A stretch of DNA of 64,000 nt from Antilocapra americana (GCA_007570785.1 ML661885.1:13982915-14046914); one strand, 5' to 3'. Shown: positions 35,991-48,258, counted from the first letter of the stretch. Notes: generated by a model from the letters alone, not told the origin. A program made the numbers and translations.

Positions 35991-36663
35991 CATGAATTAT
36001 AAGGTTTTTCATGTTGGCTGTTAGGACTTGTTTTAACCAGTTTTGTTAAGACACACAAACATGGAAATGAGTCTCGTGAAGGAAGAAGTTTTAATTCATA
36101 GTTCCCTAGAAACAAGAGGCGTGGAATGTCATGCATGCCTAAGTGGGGGAAGCAACAGGATCAGTCAGGAGTCAGAAAGAGTATGGGGAAAATATGGGTA
36201 ATAGTGTGGTTTTTCATGGAAATGGTTACATGAGGCAAGGTATACAGTGGACCAGACTTAGGATAACTTGAGTAATTAGAGTTGGCTCAAGCGATCCTTA
36301 GTTGTTTGGTACCCAGCCCTAGGGAGATTAGGACAGAGGCATATTATCTCCTAGAGTATGAATGTTCAATAAAGAAGACAGTTGGAGTATGGGCTTTGGG
36401 TTGGTTGGTTTACATATAAAAGGTACGCTTGCAGCAGAGTCATCTGCTTCTCTAGGAATTAGCTGGCTAGGAAGGAGTGGCCTCTCCTCTGTCAGGGAAG
36501 CCCCAGATGGCAGCGAGTCAAGAATACAGAAAATAAGAAAACAGAGTTAATATAGGCACAGGCACTATTCCTGTCCCTGGTGGTCTGGGGACACTGTTCC
36601 CTTTAATACTCTGAGTGATTCTTTCCCTGGCTTTGGGTAGTCTTCCTCCTATGCATGTGTTGA
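35991..36663. other. Unclassified, possibly LTR-related
   Basis: The text 'ggaagaagttttaattcatag' and 'catgaggcaaggtatacagtgg' has the flavour of an antisense LTR, but I recognise no family and no terminal TG/CA pair. No gene support. Confidence 0.3.
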
Positions 36664-36874
36664 TGAGTGCGTGCGTGCTCAGTGTTTGCCTAGTTGCTCA
36701 GTTGTGTCTGACTCTTTGCAACTTCTTGGACTGTTGCCCGCCAGGCTCCTCTGTTCATGGCATTTCTCAGGCAAGAATACTGGAGTGGGTTGCCATTTCC
36801 TCCTCCAGGGGATCTTCACAACCCAGGGATTGAACCTCTGTCTCTGGCAGGCGGATTCTTTACCACTGAGCCAC
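36664..36874 (-). mobile_element. Bov-tA SINE
   Basis: 'gcgtgcgtgctcagtgtttg' tail side to 'gattctttaccactgagccacc' head side, all in reverse orientation. Confidence 0.9.
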
Positions 36875-37599
36875 CCCTCAGTACCCAACCAAATACTTGA
36901 GACAAAACTTTTACAGATCTCCAGAGTTCCTGCTCCTTGGAGTTTTCTTCTCTTCAGTACTCTGCACTATGGACTCTAGCAACTTTGCCTTCCTTGGCTC
37001 CCAGATCCATCTTCACAACTCAGAGCTACCACCAGCTTGCCTCAGGGATTTCCTTGTTTCCCACAGTCTACAAAGGCTTACTGACCTGCTCTAGGCAGTA
37101 AGCAGAGGTCACCACAAAGCTTGACTCCTTAATTTCTTGCCTCTCAGGGATCACAGTCCTTATATCCAGTACCTTTTGAGATTTTTTTCCATATATTCCA
37201 TCTAGTTTTTCAATTGTTTCAGGTGGGAGGATAACTCTAGTCCATGTTGCTCAGTTTTGTTTGGAAGGAGAAATCAAACATCAGATTCTGAGTCAAGGTA
37301 CACATTATAATTTGTAAGCTAAGAACTATATAAAATATCTTCCTCCCAAATATAATTCTAAACCAATAAAGAAATAAATGGAAAAGATAATTAATCTGAA
37401 ATAAGAATGAAATGAAAAAGTAACATAGAATAAGCAAGATAAATAGAAAATCACAGTAAAATGATAAGTTTAAGTCAAAAGGTATTAGTAAGTACCTTAA
37501 AAATGAAATATACTAAGTTATGCCATTAAGAGCAAAAATAATACTGGATTAAATAAAAACTAACCATGTGCAGTTTTCATATATACAACAAGAACAAAG
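36875..37599. other. Unclassified sequence
   Basis: C/T-rich to 37200, then A-rich. The A-rich part may belong to the following L1. No gene support. Confidence 0.35.
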
Positions 37600-38315
37600 G
37601 TTGACAAGAAATGAGTTAAGCATTTATCTCAGGTAAAAGAACTGCAGCTTAATCCAAAAAGAAGAAGGAAATAAATAAGGCCAGACATTAATGAAATAGC
37701 TATTATGGAAAAAAATCCAAAAGACCCACAGCTATTTAAGAAGTTAATTCTGTAATTTTAAAACTTTAAGAATAACCAAAACAAACAAGACAAACTAGAA
37801 CGAGATGGATCACTGGCAAACTCTACCAAACATTTATGGGAGAATTAGCACACAAACTTTTCCAGAGAACCGAAAAAGAGGGAACACTTCCTACTTCACT
37901 TTTATGAGACCAATCTAACCTTACTATTCAAACCTGGCAAATCTGTAAAAAAGGGATAATTTAGGCTGATATAACTCATGAAGATAGATTCAAGCATCTA
38001 AACAAATGCTTGTGCAAGTAGAATGCAGCAATACATATTGTAGACAATATGTTATGACAAATTGGATTGATTCCAGCAATACCATGTTGGTTCCATTTAT
38101 GCATTTATAAAATGCATCAGTGAGGTTTATCTCATTCTTTTAATAGAATAAAGGAAAAAATTATATGGTTATTTCAACTGATGCAGAAACATAAAATTCA
38201 CATCCACTTATGAGAAGTATTCTTTGCAAACTGAGCATAGAACGAATCTCTTTATCTACAAAACACCTGTAGCTAACATTGCACTGTGAATCACATGACC
38301 AATAGGAGTTGGCAG
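37600..38315 (+). mobile_element. L1 ORF2 fragment
   Basis: 'tggcaaactctaccaaacat', 'gagggaacacttcctacttc', 'aataccatgttggttcc' and 'tttcaactgatgcagaaa' follow the L1 ORF2 reverse-transcriptase region in order on the plus strand. Stops and indels destroy the frame. Confidence 0.7.
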
Positions 38316-38671
38316 TGTGATGTAGCTGCCAAAGAACTTGACTCAATCTTAAAAGGAAGCACAGTGCTCCACTCAAGGAAGGCAGTCCTACTTCACTTGC
38401 TTTGCTTCGATGAGACAACACCTGGGGTACTGTACCAGTTTCTAGGGTCCCTAGTCTACCAGGGACCTAGACAAACTGGAGAGACCCAGAAAAGATGGCG
38501 AAGACTGTAAGTCATGGTAAGTAAGTAATGATGAAAACAGCTAAGGAGAAGAAAGGACTTAACAAGTGGCCAGGGTTTTCTGGGGAGGAGGTCTCAGCTT
38601 TGAGTGTCTTGGGAAAATGTACCTGGTACTAGAGAAGGGTAGTTAAAGATAGATGCACTTAGGAACTCTAC
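38316..38671 (+). mobile_element. Ancient L3/CR1-type LINE fragment
   Basis: 'gtgatgtagctgccaaagaa', 'caacacctggggtactgtac' and 'gacaaactggagagacccag' then 'aagatggcgaag' match, in order, the conserved 3' part of CR1/L3 elements (acacctggagtattgtgtcc, gacaaactggagag-gtccagagga). L3 activity predates placental mammals. Confidence 0.6.
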
Positions 38672-38695
38672 AAAAAAAAAAAAAAAAAAAAAAAA
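38672..38695 (+). repeat. Poly(A) run of 24
   Basis: Uninterrupted A24 at the end of the L3/CR1 remnant. CR1/L3 elements do not end in long A tails, so this is probably a secondary microsatellite or the tail of something lost. Confidence 0.95.
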
Positions 38696-40115
38696 CGTTT
38701 TAACCAATAAAACTCTGAAAATAAAAACCATCTGCTAAATTCTCTGATGCTGTTCGTGTTTATGAAGAAACTGGATGAGCCTTCAGCTGGGGTATTGCAG
38801 AAAGGGTTGGGATAAATTAGCAACATATAAAAAGATGATTTCTAACTCTAAGGTTCTCTAATTCAATAACCATAGGTCAGAATTGCAGTGCTTTTTGCAA
38901 ACAGGCCATTGCAAGTTTATTCCATGATGTCCATTGGTTACATACATAACAGCCCCATCAGAGTGGCTCTAAGTATTAATTGCTTCGTAGCTCTTTTCTA
39001 AGTTTTGCTAGAAACCACCATTAAAAATTATTTTCCAAGAGGCTATTTTGCTTACATTATCATTGATAAACTCTAAAGTCATTTTAATAAGACTCTAGGT
39101 CAATCAAAACCACGTTGCCTATGCTACTTCAAAGTTAATCACTTAGCTTTACTTTTGGAATCAGGATACTTAATGAATAAAAACTCAAGGAAGTTGAACT
39201 GGTTTCTCAACATCCCTGAATTTGCTCATGACTTCTTGACCTTTTCTCCTCCATTATACTCAGTTTATACATCATGTTTTGTCTCTTGAGACTGGCTTTA
39301 TTTCTAAACTGCCTTTCATATTTTCCCCACCTTAATAGTTTTCCAATTAAATGACAGCAAAACTCATCTAAATTTCTTAAGAATCATTACCTCCTTAATG
39401 TACACATCTAAGTTATTTGCCTAAATACCCACTATCTCATATTTGAACTATGTTCTTTTAAATTTGTCTCTCATTTCTACAGTTCCATGAAGATATGAAT
39501 GCATCATATTGCTATTAAAATTTTCTATACATAAGTTCCCTAAGAATATCTAGGTGGTTTTAACATCTTGATGGAGAATTAGGGAATTTCTGTTTTCCCC
39601 TACTCATCATTGGTTCTTTCCTTAGCTCAGTAGGGAGAGAGGGTAAGTCACAAAGTAAAGACTGTAAACCAACTCTGCTCAAAGACCTTCATGGCTTTGT
39701 GTCCAATGTCTGAAAACCACTCCCGGTCTTATGTTTTATCTCTTCAGAAGTATCTAAGCATGGAGGTAACGGTTAATGTCAAGGTTAGCTCTCTAACATC
39801 TAAATCCGAGTAATGTATCAAAAGGATTTATCCACATGGGTATCATTTCCCCCATCTTTTGTGATTTATTGTTTGTTTAAATTGTCATGTTTAATATCAT
39901 CTATGTTTCCCTAGTTAGAATTCTTACTGTATTTCAGCTATGATAGAAGGAAGCTTAAGAAAACATTTGCCCTCTTCTTTTAAATATATCATTTTATTTT
40001 AGCAAATAAATAGTCATTACTTTCTTCTTTATTATTTTACTTATTACTTGATCAAACTTGCATTTTTAATATTATATGTTGTTGATACTGAAATTTTCTC
40101 CAAGTGTAATTAAAT
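38696..40115. other. Unique AT-rich sequence
   Basis: No interspersed repeat or gene recognised. Confidence 0.4.
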
Positions 40116-40125
40116 ATACTTTTAA

Positions 40126-40344
40126 AATATTTTTTAAAACATTTATTTGACTGCACCAGGTCTTAGTTGCCACACATGGGATCTGATTCAGTTTTTGTTG
40201 CGGCACAGGGGTTTTTTAGTTGCAGCATGTGAACCCTTAGTTGGGGCATGCAGGATCTAGTTCCCTAACCAGGGATGGAACCAAGGCCCCTGGCATCGGG
40301 GGTGTGGATTCATAGTCACTGGACTACCAAGGAAGTCACTAGAG
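40126..40344 (-). mobile_element. CHR-type SINE with TSD
   Basis: Antisense CHR ('tgactgcaccaggtcttagt', 'ccctaaccagggatggaacc', 'ggactaccaaggaagtc'), flanked by ATACTTTTAA at 40116-40125 and 40345-40354. Confidence 0.88.
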
Positions 40345-40354
40345 ATACTTTTAA

Positions 40355-41418
40355 GGACTACTCTTTTTCAGTATTTGTTTTTACCTACACTTAAATTTTA
40401 ATATTACTACAGGTTTTAGTGTAGTCTTAAGGAGTCCTTCCTGATTTATTTTTAAATTTATCTAAAATATTATCTATTAGAAAGTATATTATTACAGTAG
40501 TTAATATAAATCTTAAATGGTGCTCAATATTTTAAACAACACACTAATAACCCATCAAGTGATATTTGCAGGGAATACTAACACTTAACATATCAAATTG
40601 TAGATTTTCACATGATTGAGCTCAATACAACTTTCACAAACTGAGATATCTGAATGACTAAAATCAAGTAATATACCTATCTATTTTCTTCAAATTCATT
40701 TATTTGGAATTTCATCAATTAGGTCATAAACACCTTTATTATAATTTTGCTAAAATTGTATTCTATATAATAAATTATAAAGCATTCAGAAAAAAACATA
40801 TGGGTGTTTTATTGTAACCCAAGGTTGGGTAGACTTTGGTGCGATGCTAGTATGTTTTGGGTACCTTCCAAGAGCGGTTACTAAAATTCTAGAAATGCTG
40901 GAAGGAATTTATTATGACTTGCTCCTACAGCATGGACCCTGAAGGCAGTGTTAGAGCAGTAAAGAACAATTTAAAATCAAAAAGTGGTTAGCTAGCAAAT
41001 ACAAATCAAATTTGACCTTATAGTAATTTTATGTTGAAAAGACCAAAACCGTACTTAGGAGCCAGGTTTTCTAGACAATAGATCAAGTTTGGCTTTTTCC
41101 TATCTTCATTTAATAAACTGTTTTCTAAATAAATAAAAGATGAATGAACTTTCAGCAACAGGATAAGTTTTTAGAGAGGCTGATATAGAACATTTTCTCC
41201 CTGGGATATATAAAAAGAAGGTAATTCCAAATGTGTTTTATTTTTGGCAATCAGATTTGAAAATAATATGAGGAAGTGTAAATATCTATTACTCTAATGG
41301 GAACACTAAAAATGAACTCAACATTACAAAACCCAAGATTCAAGAATGGCACTATCCAAAATAGTGTGAGGTAGGGCTACTTAAATTTTAATTTTAATTA
41401 ATCAAATGGCATTAAAAT
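40355..41418. other. Unique AT-rich sequence
   Basis: No repeat or gene recognised. Confidence 0.4.
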
Positions 41419-41429
41419 TTCATTTCCTC

Positions 41430-41737
41430 TGGGACTTCCCTGGTGGTCCAGTGGTTAAGAATCCACTTGCCAGTACAGGGGACATGGGTTTGATCCCTGG
41501 TCCAGGAACTAGGACCCCACATGCTGTGGGACAACTAAGCCCATGTGTCACAATTGCTAAAGCCTGGGCACCCTAGAGCCCATGCTTTGCAACAAGAGAA
41601 GCCTCTGCAATGAAAGCCCGAGCACCACAGCTAGAGAGTAGCCCCTGCTTATTGCCACTAGAGAAAGCCAGTGCACAGCAAAGAAGAGCTGGTGTGCCAC
41701 TACAAAGACCCACTGCAGCCGAGGAAAAAAAACCAAA
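41430..41737 (+). mobile_element. CHR/ART2-type SINE with TSD
   Basis: Head GGGACTTCCCTGGTGGTCCAG, long body with 'gcaacaagagaagcctctgc' and 'ctagagagtagcccctg', A-rich end. Flanked by TTCATTTCCTC at 41419-41429 and 41738-41748. Confidence 0.9.
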
Positions 41738-41748
41738 TTCATTTCCTC

Positions 41749-43318
41749 AATTACATTTTGCCGAATTTCGAATGTTCAGCAACCAAATATGGCTAGTGGC
41801 AATTGTATTAGTGCAGAGAAAATATTTCTATCACCATAGAAACTTCTATTGGAGAGCACTGCTCTAGAGTGCAAGAGAAAAAAGGTATCTGTGTATTAAA
41901 GAAAAAGAGCCTAAATCCTATGCATAAATTGTATCCATAGCCTATCTGTCTTTCTTTTCCTCTTTTTTCCCTTCTTAAATTTTTATTTAACCAGAAAATC
42001 CATACTTGCCAAAAAGTCATTCTCTGGTCCTTTTGGAGAAATAGTGTATTTTTGTGGAAAGCAAGCGTTGCTGACAAAAGTCGATCAGTTCTTTAAAAAC
42101 ACCAACCCCCGCCCCCCCAAAAAAAAAACCACAGCCCAAATTTTACTAACTGCCAAGGCACTGAGAAGGTATACGTGTATTAGAGTCGTAGAATTGGTTA
42201 ACACCAAATCTTTATAGTGGTAAGGAAAAAAATAATCATTAGTACACAATGTACATGGGCATGGAGATGAATATCTTACTGAGAATAGGTTGACTCTCCA
42301 TAGCCTGGCTTGCCATCCCTCTCACTGCTGTCTCCAGGAAGAGTTCTATCTGGTGAACCAGGAAGAGATGCAGCCGCAGAATCCTGCAGGTTGTTCACGG
42401 AGGCCTGTCTTCAGGCTTGTGACTCAGGAGAGCAAGTGGAATCAGAGAAAGAGTTGGATATGGGAAGAGGGGGGGTATCTAAAAAGCTCTTTAAGACAGA
42501 AAAAAACCGCTACCCCATGTGAATTCCAACCCTCAGAAACCCAGTCCAGGAAAACCACAGTGACTCAGCAAGAAGAGTGCGTATTTGAAGAAGTATCTCT
42601 AAATTGGAGACTCCCAAATTCTGCATTTGATTAAACTCACTTAAGAAGAAAACACCCTCATTTTCTGTTGGTCTATTTGCTTGAAATGATTAAAATGATA
42701 TCATTACCACTTATAAATTTTATATCTCCCTTAAAGACTACATTAAAAAAAAACACATCTAAATGATACCACGCTGCCCTGAAAGGCAGTTTCTCCTCTC
42801 ACTGAAAGAATACTCCCTTAGGGTCAGATTTACATCTCCTGCAAAGCCATGGGAGAATTAGACTCTAAGAAAGCAAAAGAGAATCCTCATAGAGTTACAT
42901 AGGATGAAAATTTGGCTCAGACATTATTTTTTAGATAGAAACTGATAAACAGAATAAAAGTTAAAATATACAGAAACGGGGAACTGAGGTAACACTGCCA
43001 AAAGAAAAGGGCTTTTGTTGTCGTTGCTTCCAGGACTTTTTTCCCCCTCTCCTCTGTGCTATTTTGAGCAAATCCTCTCCTGGTTTCTTTTTTGCTTGTG
43101 CTATTAAGGCTTGCTAATATGAAAAACTGAGAGTTCAGACAAAAATAAAATGGTTCCTTGTCTTATTTACCCTTTATAATGATGAGCTCTGAGTTGTATA
43201 CTACTATGCTGCAAACTGATCTAACAGTTGAGACTCCACACTGCCATCATTCCATGGGACACGCTAACCACATGGCTGCAAGTACACACGGAATGTGTCG
43301 TTTCATTTCCTCAAGAGC
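41749..43318. other. Unique sequence, nothing recognised
   Basis: No interspersed repeat recognised. A 114-codon plus-strand frame at 42290-42634 has no recognisable domain, no Kozak strength and no CpG context, so I leave it uncalled. Confidence 0.4.
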
Positions 43319-43328
43319 CATCACCCTG

Positions 43329-43860
43329 GGGCTTCCCTGGTGGCTCAGAGGGAAAGAATCTGACTGCCAATGCAGGAGACACTGGTTTCAATCCTTGATC
43401 CAGGAAGATCCCAAATGCCGCGAGACAACTAAGGCCAGGCCCAGCAACTTCTGAGCCATGTGCCACAAATACTGAAGCCTTAATGTTCTACAGCCCATGC
43501 TCCACAGCAAGAAAAGCCACCACAATGAGAAACCCGTGTGCAACAACTAGAGAGTAGCCCCCACTTGCCACAAATAAAGAAAAACCTGCACAGCAATGAA
43601 GACCCAACAGAGCCGAATTATTAATAAATGAGCTGACTCATTAGAAACGGCCCCAATGCTAGGAAAAACTGAATGCAGGAGGACAAGGGGATAACAGAGG
43701 ACGAGATGGTTGGATGGCATCACTGACTCAATGGACGTGAGTTTGAGCAAGCTCCAGGAGACAGGGAAGGACAGGGAAGCCTGCTGTGCTGCAGTGCATG
43801 GGGTCACAAAGAGTCAGACACAACTGAGCAACTGAACAACAACAATTAAAAAAAGAGAGA
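43329..43860 (+). mobile_element. ART2A-like composite SINE (tRNA head plus BovB tail)
   Basis: The tRNA-like head and CHR/ART2 body (43329 to about 43625) are joined to a BovB 3' end (about 43630-43855: gatggttggatggcatcact, gtcagacacaactgagcaac). One target-site duplication, CATCACCCTG (43319-43328) / CATCACACTG (43861-43870), encloses the whole composite, so it moved as a single unit. This matches the known ART2A architecture, in which the BovB-type tail is presumably what the LINE machinery recognises. Confidence 0.75.
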
Positions 43861-43911
43861 CATCACACTGTGAAATGAAAATATCTCCTGCCATATCAAT
43901 AAACAAAAAAT

Positions 43912-44358
43912 GTCAGAGCCATCAGGGATCTCTGGCCTTCAAATGTGAATAAGGGCTCCCCAAACTGGGATCCAATGGATGCTACCACCCCCCATGGTGA
44001 TTGCTGAGGAGCTGGGGGAATGCAAGTAGCAAATCTGCCACTCCTTAAGGTGGTCAAGCAAACAGCTGGCCTCAGATAGCTGAGGTGCATATGAAAGGAA
44101 TGAATTCAGTGAGCCCCGAGGCTTGCATCTTCCCATACATAGAATGCTAAATTCCTTAACTTGATACCTTATCTTTGATATTCAGACTGCTTGTTCCCTT
44201 TGTTGCAAACTTGTATATGGCCTGACTTCTCCTCCTTCCTCCTTGGAGCAGTTTTCTCAGAGCTACCAGATGCTGTCTGCCAGGCTCCGAGTCCTAAACA
44301 TTCCCACCAAATTAAATAACTTTCTACTTTCAGGTTGTGACTATATTTTTGGTCGACA
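43912..44358 (+). mobile_element. Probable solo LTR of a ruminant endogenous retrovirus
   Basis: Starts TGTCAGAGCC and ends near GGTCGACA. The U5-like end 'tccttggagcagttttctcagagctacc', 'gctccgagtcctaaacattc' and 'tttcaggttgtgactatatt' fits ruminant ERV LTRs as I remember them, and a degraded poly(A)-signal-like AATTAAATAA lies between. No internal viral genes adjoin it, hence solo. A flanking duplication is not evident, so the ends are approximate. Confidence 0.5.
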
Positions 44359-44476
44359 TCCTGTGCTGGGACATCTTCAATCTTGGAAAACCAATGTGAT
44401 CTCATGCTTATTTGAAATGCAAATGTGAACCTCAAGATGTATACGTTGCAAGTGTAGAAGTTATGCATTTCATTTT

Positions 44477-44544
44477 TTGCTTATAAATCACTTTCTTTGT
44501 TTCACTTTCTTTGCTTATAAATCACTTTCTTTGTATTTTCTTTG
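44477..44544 (+). repeat. 34-bp tandem duplication
   Basis: Two copies of a 34-bp unit starting TTGCTTATAAATCACTTTCT, at 44477 and 44511, the second slightly diverged at its end. Confidence 0.85.
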
Positions 44545-44634
44545 TTTTATCTTTGCTTCACTGCTAATCATAAAATAATCTAGCATATTTTTGTGGTAAT
44601 TCCAAGAACAGATGAACTATACTCTGATTTGCTT

Positions 44635-44841
44635 GTGTGTTTTAGTCACTCAGTCATGTCTGACTCTTTGGGACCCCATGGACTGTAGCCCGCCAGGCTC
44701 CTCTGTCCGTGGAATTCTCTACACAAGAATAATGGAGTGGATTTCCATTCCCTTCTCTAGGGGATCTTCGACACCCAGGTATCAAACCTGGGTCTCGACA
44801 TTGGGGCAGAGTCTTTACCATCTGAGCCATCAGGGAAGCCC
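44635..44841 (-). mobile_element. Bov-tA SINE with TSD
   Basis: Reverse-strand Bov-tA from 'ttagtcactcagtcatgtct' to 'gagccatcagggaagccc'. Flanked by CTGATTTGCTT (44624-44634) / CTGTTTTGCTT (44842-44852). Confidence 0.93.
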
Positions 44842-44852
44842 CTGTTTTGCTT

Positions 44853-45330
44853 ATTATTATTCAAATAACCTCTAATAGTTCTTTCTAATTTAAAAAAAAA
44901 TTCAGATTCTGAAGTTCCCCTTCACTCTTGTTAAAAAAAAAACTTAATTTACTTTTGAGTTGCATGTAATATTTCCATATTACGCATTTTGGGCTGGTCC
45001 TAAATTACTTTTAGATTGATAACATTTGGCTGAAATTCAATTCCACAACCATAAACCATCATAAAGAAGGTAGGAAAGGCTGTTTTATACTTGCATTAGG
45101 CAATTTTTACATATTCCTAAAATGCTAATTGATGATTTTAAAGACCTGAAGCTAATCAATCCCATGAAGTTTGTAAAAGAATTATACGAAGCTCAAATCA
45201 TTGCCTTATTTCTGTTGCGGCATTACCTATGTGAGGTTTCTAGTCTATAAGCTGTGGCTGATACATTCCAAATGTTCAGTTGTTTTTCTAATGAAGAATT
45301 CAATTCTCCTCCAGTTTAGAGCTGGAAAGA
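44853..45330. other. Unique AT-rich sequence
   Basis: Nothing recognised. Confidence 0.4.
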
Positions 45331-45690
45331 CCAGACTTCTGTATTAGAGAGTAGTCACTACATGCAGAACACTTCTGTAAACCTTTAAATGTCTTCAGTC
45401 AGTTCAGTTGCTCAGTCGTGTCCTACTCACCCCGTGGACTGCAGCACGCCAGGCTTCCCTGTCCATTACCAACTCCCAGAGCTTGCTCAAACTCATATCC
45501 ATTGAATGTCTCACTGTTTTCTTTATGATAAAAGAAAAAGATATTATCTTTATCTTTATATCTTATTGTCCCCATTTGACAGACAAAGAAACTGAGCTCT
45601 AGAGGCATTAAGTGACTTGAAACAAGAGAGGAGGAATCTCACAGCTGAAAAATGGCAGAACCATAATTTGATCCCCAGAAAATCTGACTG
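45331..45690 (-). repeat. MIR split by a BovB fragment
   Basis: Antisense MIR core 'ccatttgacagacaaagaaactgag' and 'cacagctgaaaaatggcaga' lie right of the BovB insertion. A short MIR-like piece (aaacctttaaatgtctt) lies left of it. Confidence 0.6.
45398..45504 (-). mobile_element. BovB 3' end, short insertion
   Basis: 'tcagttcagttgctcagtcg' to 'gcttgctcaaactcatatcc' is the antisense BovB 3' terminus, about 107 bp. An imperfect duplication AATGTCTTCA / AATGTCTCAC flanks it. Confidence 0.8.
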
Positions 45691-47304
45691 CAGGTAATCC
45701 ATAACAATGGGAGGGAAAGCACATCTGGATGTTTAAATCATCATAAGGAATGGTAAGGAAGCTTTTATATTTAGTTCCTAACTACTAAGTAATTCTCATT
45801 GACATCCACAACACATTCATGGCTTGCTTACTTAAGAGTTGAAAGGAATGATGCTGAACTTATTGGATACCATGCCAGGCCCTTTGTTCGTCATTTCATA
45901 TAATTAGCAAGAAAGTCCTAAAATGCTGTTTGATTTCTTATTATGCCAAAATAAAGCCAAGTTTCTTAAACTAAATATATTTGAAAGAAGAGAGTATTGT
46001 AAAAGCATCACTAAGATTAGGAACAATGGACCAATTGAAAGATTAATTGCTCATTTTCAATATTTGTCACAATATGGAGACGGCTGAGATATATAATAAG
46101 CATATCATATTATAATGATATACAATAGATTTAAAAGGTGACAAAATATTTTCTTAAAAGGAAGAAGATATAAGTCTATTATCTATCTATCCATCGGTCA
46201 GTCTATTCATGTATCCATTCATCCTTCCATCCATTCTATTTTCATACAAGAGTTCTTGTAGAGAACTACGGCTTTTGTCACCTTGTGCCATGGATAGCTA
46301 ATAGCTCCAGATTTCTGTTAGTGGACAACTTCAATCCACAATGGTTGTGTGTCTTCAGTAAACTTTTATTTCTCTGCTTAGTAGCTGCCCCATGGAAGAT
46401 GACAGAGAAAGAAGTTTTCTGTTGGAACCATATGGTTCAGCTTTTCTCTCTTCAGCTTCTCAAAGTCCCTCTTAGTATTGGCATATTCCCCCTCAGGCTT
46501 TCCATCTATCCAACGCAGTTCAGCCTCTGGTCAACTGTAAAACCACCATCCTGCTCCAGTTGGTGGTGTTATTCCATATGAGCAGCCTGGTTGACCAGCT
46601 GGAGCAGGTGTGAACACCTGTGAATGCCTGTGTAGGAGGGCAATGTGGTGCAAGCTAAGGGTGGGGCTTCAACTAAAACTGTTGTAGTGAAAGAAGAGAC
46701 TGAAGGAATTCCAAGAGATAGTGGTGGAAACATGTGTATGTATCAGAGAGAGTGGAGGAAACTGTTCTTTTGCCCAAAGGCAGTCAGCACTCACTCCTAC
46801 CCTCTTACTGTAGGGAACTGTAAGAGGTATTTTCCATCTTTGCTAGGAAGTTAGCCAGGACAAGAGTTGGTGATCTCCTCTAAAATATTATCATAATAGC
46901 AGTGATGCTGAGCTATTCATAATTATATCTACAAGGTTACAATCCTGTCCAGCACATTGTTGCTGTTTGACATGTGATTGTCCAATGGTTGGCAGAGTGA
47001 ATAAATGAATTTGTCTGTTGCAGGGGATGCTGGATCCCAGATAAAATGTATTAGGAGATCACAGTAAATGTGTTCCAGGATATACTGGTATATATGCACA
47101 CCTTGAGGAAAAGCTTGAGACAGTGGTGAGTACTGATGCAGTATAAACATCCTGGGGAACCTGCCTGTCTTCACCTTCAGTCCCACTCTCTCGCCAACTC
47201 TCAATTTTAAAGGACTGCATATGATAATCCAGTGGTCACTTGGGTGAGGGCGGAACTATCACAGAAAGGGAGTAGAGATTTAGAGGTATCCTAATACAGC
47301 CACC
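45691..47304. other. Unique sequence
   Basis: No interspersed repeat recognised. It includes a degenerate CTAT/CATC tetranucleotide tract at about 46176-46240. Short frames are unsupported. Confidence 0.4.
46176..46240 (+). repeat. Degenerate CTAT/CATC microsatellite
   Basis: Imperfect tetranucleotide units (ctatctatccatc... atccttccatccattc). Confidence 0.75.
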
Positions 47305-47641
47305 CACTCAGTACTTCTCTTATTCATCGATCCATGAAACATTGTTGAAGACTTACTATCTGTTCCAGTAACTGTCCTAAGAATGAGGGATGCAAAGATG
47401 AATGACACTGTCATTGTCCTAAGATATTTGTAGTCAAGTGGGGAAAGTAATTATAACAATCTATGGTTAAGTGTCAGGACTAAGAAATGGAACTCGCAAA
47501 GGATATTATGGGACCACAAAGTGGAGCCACCTGCCTTATCCCTGGGTATCAGAGAAGACTTCCTGGAGGAAGTGATACCTGACTTAAGTGTTGAAAGTTG
47601 ATTCTGCCTTAGTCAATTATATAAGCATACAAGAGGAGAGA

Positions 47642-47854
47642 GGGCTTCCCTGGTAGCTCAGATGGTAAAGAATCTACCTGCAATGCAGGAGACTTGGGCT
47701 CTATCCTTGGATTGGGAAGATCCCCTGGAGGAAGGCATAGCAACCCTCTCCAGAATTCTTGCCTGGAGGATCCTCATGGACCCAGGAGCCTGGCAAGCTA
47801 CAGTTCATGGGGTCACAGAGTCAGACACAACTGAGTGACTAAGCACAGCACAGC
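47642..47854 (+). mobile_element. Bov-tA SINE with 13-bp TSD
   Basis: Full element from GGGCTTCCCTGGTAGCTCAG to 'aagcacagcacagc'. Perfect duplication ACAAGAGGAGAGA at 47629-47641 and 47855-47867. Confidence 0.96.
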
Positions 47855-48031
47855 ACAAGAGGAGAGAAAAAGTAGGATAGTAGAGAAGAGTCCCCTACCT
47901 GGGGATTAGACACATGCAAAATACAAGCAGGAAATATTTAGAAAACTGCATGAACTTCAGTCTTATGAGAACACTGTGCTGAAGGTAGGAAATGAAAAGA
48001 GATGAGGCTGAAAAAATGGGCTGAACTCAGA

Positions 48032-48258
48032 AGACCTCCCTGCTGGTAATGCTAGTTGTAAAGAAGCCCCTTGCCAACGCAAGAGACCCAAGAGATGCAG
48101 ATCTGATCCCTGGTTTGGGAAGATCCCCTGGAGAAGGAAATGGCAACTCACTCCAGTATTCTTGCCTGAAAAATCCCATGGACAGAAGAGCCTGGTGGGC
48201 TACAGTCCAAAAGGTTGCAAAGAGTCAGACATGACTGACTGGACACCAACAGCAGCAA
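48032..48258 (+). mobile_element. Bov-tA SINE
   Basis: Diverged head (cctccctgctggtaatgctag), intact body (ctccagtattcttgcctgaa) and tail (gactggacaccaacagcagc). Confidence 0.88.

Noticed and set aside
42290..42634. 114-codon plus-strand frame
   Set aside because: No motif, no promoter context and no similarity I can name. Length is within chance expectation for 64 kb in six frames.
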